From: Owenia fusiformis
Taxonomy: Eukaryota > Annelida > Polychaeta > Sabellida > Oweniidae
DNA: 64,000 bases
Assembly (NCBI GenBank): GCA_903813345.2
Contig: CAIIXF020000005.1
Location: 28,895,375 to 28,959,374 of the forward strand
Direction of reading: 5' to 3'
Shown: piece after piece, positions 61,001-64,000 of the stretch
Position numbering within the stretch: position 1 is the first letter of the stretch
Layout of the letters: every line of letters begins with the position of its first letter
The notes under the pieces: generated by a model
Told to the model about the DNA's origin: nothing
Database searches by the model: none
The model's input: the letters and a program-made list of their open reading frames with translations, nothing else
Translations under genes and position numbers: made by a program

Positions 61001-61073
61001 GGCTGATATTGTGCCACCTATCTTTCCCTTTGCGAAATGTTCTGGTAGTGGGTGTATTGGACTACCTTTATAA
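52056..61073 (+). CDS. PhoPQ-activated pathogenicity-related (AprA-like) secreted protein, plus copy
   Basis: Exons: 52056-52118, 52457-52592, 52822-52939, 53467-53578, 54360-54479, 54802-54897, 55204-55293, 55604-55733, 55989-56106, 58925-59012, 59261-59299, 59452-59546, 59870-59975, 60129-60194, 60954-61073. This gives 498 aa plus stop in one frame. A short signal peptide (MFHVLVLGLCIVGCTAVA) is followed by NHP and PLDDYVHRPDSSYSW. The presumed catalytic triad was located on the model before exon 4 was extended by 8 residues: Ser in GESKRGW (about 222), Asp in GASDEFF (about 314) and His in TGHNLRG (about 343). Sequons include NMTS and NATD. The C-terminus has KCSGSGC, a CX4C pair. Exons 2-9 have the same lengths as in the minus copy (136, 118, 112, 120, 96, 90, 130, 118), proving common origin. 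The protein should be secreted; substrate unknown. Confidence 0.92.
53099..53276. mobile_element. 178-bp hairpin MITE (AprA-like intron 3)
   Basis: TTGTATTCGCGAATGCAACT at the left is answered by AGTTGCATTTGCGAATACAA at the right. The arms continue through CGCCTGTCGGCTACCGGATT/AATCCGGTAGCCGACAGGCG. The stem is about 58 bp with few mismatches; no coding capacity. Confidence 0.85.
53610..54200. repeat. Minisatellite, ~43-bp unit, about 13 copies (AprA-like intron 4)
   Basis: ACCGGCAGCTCCACCATTCA recurs every 42-44 bases, alternating with AATAATGATTGTAATATTCC. Copies vary by point changes such as CGGCGG, CGATGG and CAGCAG. The open frames on both strands here are translations of the array. Confidence 0.92.
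56312..56613. mobile_element. Hairpin MITE with CAATAC repeats, copy 2 (AprA-like intron 9)
   Basis: Opposite orientation to the copy at 13494-13745. It contains a very long hairpin, 56483-56606, with AATGATTTGAAGTGCAATAC on the left and GTATTGCACTTCAAATCATT on the right. A second inverted pair uses TGTATTGCTACTGAGA and TCTCAGTAGCAATACA. Non-coding. Confidence 0.85.
57616..58437. mobile_element. Element with 66-bp inverted ends enclosing an open frame (AprA-like intron 9)
   Basis: ATAGGCTAAGGGTTAAGTAA at the left end is answered by TTACTTAACCCTTAGCCTAT at the right. The match runs about 66 bp on each side with about seven differences. The interior is about 690 bp and carries the coding-like region listed separately. 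It could be a non-autonomous DNA transposon or a captured gene fragment. Confidence 0.6.
57678..58265 (+). CDS. Hypothetical protein inside an inverted-repeat element
   Basis: A 112-codon frame at 57678-58016 and a 66-codon frame at 58065-58265 may be two exons. The junction G|GTTGTAAG near 57931 to TTTCTAG near 58077 would join ...VTIDLIG to EYELHFREPDRCHWRR in frame. The donor is weak; the better GTAAGT donor three bases on creates a stop. The product would be basic, with no signal peptide, ending in PFNTEIRVTCQAIVGFQNIS. Not recognised. It lies inside the 66-bp inverted repeats, so it may belong to the element or be a captured fragment. Confidence 0.3.
60240..60675. mobile_element. Palindromic element with two nested inverted pairs (AprA-like intron 14)
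   Basis: GAGCCAGTGGATCCATTTTG at 60247 is answered by CAAAATGGATCCACTGGCTC at 60595. CACTCCCCTCCATAAGTTTG at 60375 is answered by CAAACTTATGGTGGGGAGTG at 60653. A similar end, ACACTCCACTACATAAGTTT, occurs at 50714 in the minus gene. The interleaved order suggests two elements, or one rearranged copy. Confidence 0.6.
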
Positions 61074-61164
61074 GATAGCCATATAAACAATGGACGCTTT
61101 TGCACTTGTATGAACGAAAACTAAATCAAAATCAATTGTTATCTATAAATGAATTAAATGTATT

Positions 61165-61170
61165 AATAAA
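61165..61170 (+). terminator. Candidate polyadenylation signal of the plus AprA-like gene
   Basis: AATAAA about 92 bases after the TAA at 61071-61073; the first canonical hexamer downstream. Confidence 0.55.
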
Positions 61171-61360
61171 ATGGGTTCTGACGTTGGACGTGGACTAATA
61201 CACATGATTCTTTGTACTAGTGAAATTAAATCATGTATGATGAAAAAAAGGAAACGTGGTCGCCTTTATTTCATCGTTATTTCATAGCTTTGTAACATGA
61301 ACGTGATGATATATATGGAATAAAGGCAACCATTAACTCGAACAATCATATTAAAGAAAT

Positions 61361-61461
61361 ATAGACCGAAAAGCAGGGGTTATATCGTCGAATACACCCC
61401 GCAGGGCTAGGCACAAACGTTTTCTGTACCCCGAACGACCCCTGCTCTGAGGTCTATATTA
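61361..61461. repeat. Hairpin repeat with ATATAGACC ends
   Basis: ATATAGACCGAAAAGCAGGG is answered by CCCCTGCTCTGAGGTCTATAT across a loop of about 60 bases. The neighbouring ATTACGATTCGAACATGA (61459) and TCATGTTCGAATGTGTAAT (61637) form a second, wider inverted pair. Confidence 0.6.
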
Positions 61462-61659
61462 CGATTCGAACATGAAAACTCACCAAATTGTTTCGAATAT
61501 TCATCATGGATCGCCATTACTACGACCCACCGTTATGACGTCACACATTACACGTATTAATTGGGTTATTGATCTCGAATATAACCCAGCTGAAGTATTG
61601 GCTTTGTTTACAGTTTATAGAAGGCGTGAATACAGTCATGTTCGAATGTGTAATATAAA

Positions 61660-61895
61660 CTCAGGGGAGGATCTGGGAACAAACAGGGGGGACCCAAATT
61701 TCAGGTCAGAAAAAATTGGGCCCCTAAAACCGAAAAGTGGGCCCAAATTTTGAAACTTTGAAGCCCATTTTCTTCAAAATTTGGCCCAAAATTGAAATAA
61801 TAAGGCCCAGTAATGACCCAAAAGGACCACTTTTTGGGGCCTTTATTTGCCCCAATATTTTTTGGGCCCACCCAAGGGGGGGAGGGCCCCCCCAA
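61660..61895. repeat. Imperfect palindrome rich in GGGCCC/TTGGGCC
   Basis: Blocks such as AATTGGGCCCCTAAAACCG, GTGGGCCCAAATTTTGAA, AATTTGGCCCAAAATTG and TTTTTTGGGCCCACCCAAGG occur in both orientations, and the right end is G/C-run rich. The open frames on both strands are reflections of this palindrome. Confidence 0.5.
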
Positions 61896-62386
61896 GTCCG
61901 CCAGTGAAACCAATACCATACTCAAATCGTGAAATAGATGAACTATAACAGCTAAATACAATTTTCTGTTTTCTTACTCAACTTTAGTCAGAAAACGGAC
62001 GTTCATATGTATATAAGATCGCCTACAGTACATAACAGGTATATGACAGTTGTTCAAATTATCCTAAAAAATTCTAATACTAATCCAGAAAATGTATGCA
62101 TGTATGTATAAGTTCCTGTTTTATTGCATATGCTGCATTCTAATGATTTCTTTACAATTCAAGAAATTCTTCACTGTATAAACAGACTCTTTAAAAGTTG
62201 AAAACTTTTAAAAGAACTCAAAGTTACCGCCAAAAAGTTGAAAGTCACGTGACGTTACCATAGTGGCTCCTTCAGTGGTCACATGATAAACAAAATTGGT
62301 AGTAGTAGTAAACGAAACGAGGTAAAGAAAACAATGAATTCCAATACATTTTAACGCAGATAGAGGACTCAAATACACCAGTAACC

Positions 62387-62472
62387 ATGGACAATAGACA
62401 CAGGAGACCGAACTCTACAGTTCGAGAGATGTTGAAGGAGTATTGGCCCGAAAATGATACAGAAAACCAAGA
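62387..62472 (+). CDS. First coding exon of an unrecognised gene continuing beyond the window (partial)
   Basis: ATG at 62387 after an in-context leader (CCAGTAACC), then 28 codons (MDNRHRRPNSTVREM, LKEYWPENDTENQE). It ends AAGA|GTAAGT, a strong donor, with phase 2. It is basic, then acidic, and hydrophilic. No following exon could be assigned in the remaining 1.5 kb, so function is unknown. Short open frames downstream (62612-62890) have no splice support. Confidence 0.5.
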
Positions 62473-62954
62473 GTAAGTTTTAAAAAATTTTCAAGTTGTA
62501 GATTTCTATTTTTTGAAAATTCCTTCTTGTCTTGTATTCTTTTTGGCTGTTTACAAAAGCCTAACTCATGTTAGATATTTACTATTTTGAATTTGAAATC
62601 AACCACGATCATTGTCATTTCTCTCCTTACCCTCTTGTATTGTCGAATGCGATATGTCAAACTTGCCCGATTGCAAGGCGGGATTGCAATTTGTGTCTCA
62701 GGGGTTCATTTTTTGTATGATCGCAACATATGATTCAAAGAAGAACATCATTGTCCATTTTATGACGAATAATGACTTGCGACTAAATCGTAAATTACGA
62801 CAGTTACAAAAACGGACCCCAGGTTCCTTATTTCATCTTTGGGTTGTGTCTCAGGGATTTGTCAAAGTCCCAGGGTCAAAGTCAAGCTAAATATAGATCC
62901 TGCTGCCAAGGCTGTGGTGAGATGAACTGTCAGAGTTTGACTGTTACAGTACTG

Positions 62955-63295
62955 TCAACCCCTAAAGATTTTCTCGCGGGACAGATTTTTTAGACCCAGT
63001 ACCCAAAATTCGCGGGATTTTGCGGGACATCTACTAAATTCGCGGGATTTCGCGGGACATTTAAGGGATTTGCGTGATTGCGCTAATAGGCCAATTTTTT
63101 TTTATCAAATTCGCGGTATTTCGCGGGACCATTCGAGGGATAAACACCCTAATTGCGCTATAGTTAACAGGTTTACCACCAAAAACCTGATAGAGGGACA
63201 GATTTTTTAGACAAAGTGCCCTAAATTTGCGGGATTTCGCGGGACATTCACCTAAATTTGCAGGATGTCCCGGGACATTCAAGGATTTGCGTGAT
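62955..63295. repeat. Tandem/dispersed CGCGGGATTTCGCGGGACAT repeats
   Basis: The phrase TTCGCGGGATTTCGCGGGAC occurs several times with variants (TTTGCGGGATTTCGCGGGAC, TTTGCAGGATGTCCCGGGAC). A longer unit of about 230 bp repeats GACAGATTTTTTAGAC at 62981 and 63198. It is unusually CpG-rich for this window. Confidence 0.75.
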
Positions 63296-63694
63296 TGGGA
63301 CTAATGTAAAAGCGTGTAAAAGTACTTAAATCAAACTTCCAGATACTGATTAATCAAATACAATGCACCGTTGCATTGTAACTTAAATAAACGTCAACAC
63401 AATTTCACAAAATACGTATAGGAATATTATTAAACTTTATTGTAATTTTTCAAAAGCAAAAACCATGCTTCAGGTGTGAGTACCGTAATCTAACACGAAA
63501 TTCAAAAATTCGGAACAATACTTTGCACTTCTGGATTCGTGAACAACTATGAAACGCTTACCCCCATAATGTTATATATTAAAATGTACCTATTCATGGC
63601 ATTTTCATTCAATTGAAAGCCCATGATATAGGGGTTCGATTAATCTACATCAAATTATAGGGAATGGGGTTACTTTTCTAGATAGGGTTTGTAG

Positions 63695-63778
63695 AAAAAA
63701 CGGGTACCGGGTAGTAAATCCTCCATGCTGGGTTCAAACTTGGTACCCGGTCGAAAAAACCGGGTACCCAAAAAACGA
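63695..63778. repeat. Short palindrome with ACCGGGTACC motifs
   Basis: AAAAAACGGGTACCGGGTAG faces TTGGTACCCGGTCGAAAAAA, followed by CCGGGTACCCAAAAAACG. This makes a hairpin with nested GGTACC cores. Confidence 0.6.
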
Positions 63779-63929
63779 AATATACGAATATACATCATAA
63801 TTAGATCATGAGAAAACGTGTAAGATTTGTTTTGAATTTACAAAAATGTATGTAACTTCCTTCAAAATTGAGCTAGAAGCTTCAAATAAAAAGCATTTTA
63901 AGGCTCTTTTCGTCCTCTATCATCATATT

Positions 63930-64000
63930 TCCATTGGTAATGAAAGGGGGAGGGGGGATGCGTTCGCACCCCCTCCTGGCTACGCCAATGACATTGTAAG
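63930..64000. repeat. End of a dispersed repeat (AGCCAGGAGGGGGTGCG family)
   Basis: GCACCCCCTCCTGGCTACGCC at 63966 is the inverse of the GTAGCCAGG start seen near 700 and is related to the right side of the repeat at 25145-25265. It continues beyond the window. Confidence 0.45.

Noticed and set aside
62612-62890. 92-codon + frame after the last partial exon
   Set aside because: No recognisable domain and no acceptor matching the phase of the exon ending at 62472.

Overview
The window is eukaryotic, AT-rich, intron-rich DNA, most likely from a marine invertebrate. The evidence is compact exons with standard GT..AG introns of a few hundred bases to several kb, many small palindromic transposable elements, and an animal gene (GRIPAP1/GRASP-1) next to a gene family unfamiliar from vertebrates (PhoPQ-related/AprA-like). 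The phylum cannot be fixed from sequence alone. No bacterial operons, CRISPR arrays, rRNA or tRNA genes were seen.

Layout. (1) 1-3736, + strand: the last six exons of a gene that begins before the window, ending in an acidic C-terminus; the protein is not recognised. (2) About 3.7-12.7 kb: non-coding, with a microsatellite, a minisatellite and a degenerate transposon copy. (3) 12745-32304, - strand: a complete 24-exon GRIPAP1 orthologue of 854 codons, whose introns carry several hairpin MITEs, minisatellites and two copies of a roughly 1 kb repeat. (4) 32.3-36.7 kb: intergenic, with a mariner-like MITE and a 0.77 kb palindrome. (5) 36732-51488, - strand, and 52056-61073, + strand: two complete, divergently transcribed, secreted PhoPQ-related (AprA-like) alpha/beta-hydrolase-fold proteins of 501 and 498 aa. 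They share a 567 bp intergenic region and nearly the same intron phases and exon lengths, so they are an inverted gene duplication. The minus copy is swollen by a 5.4 kb foldback element, a young 3.9 kb gag-only LTR retrotransposon and a reverse-transcriptase remnant. (6) 61-64 kb: more palindromic repeats and the first coding exon of another + strand gene at 62387.

The genes do not form a pathway. GRIPAP1 acts in endosomal recycling inside the cell; the AprA-like pair are exported glycoproteins. The most interesting items are the AprA-like pair (one copy seems to have lost the catalytic histidine), the foldback element whose arms contain 182-bp tandem repeats, and the LTR element with seemingly identical 999-bp LTRs that encodes only Gag.
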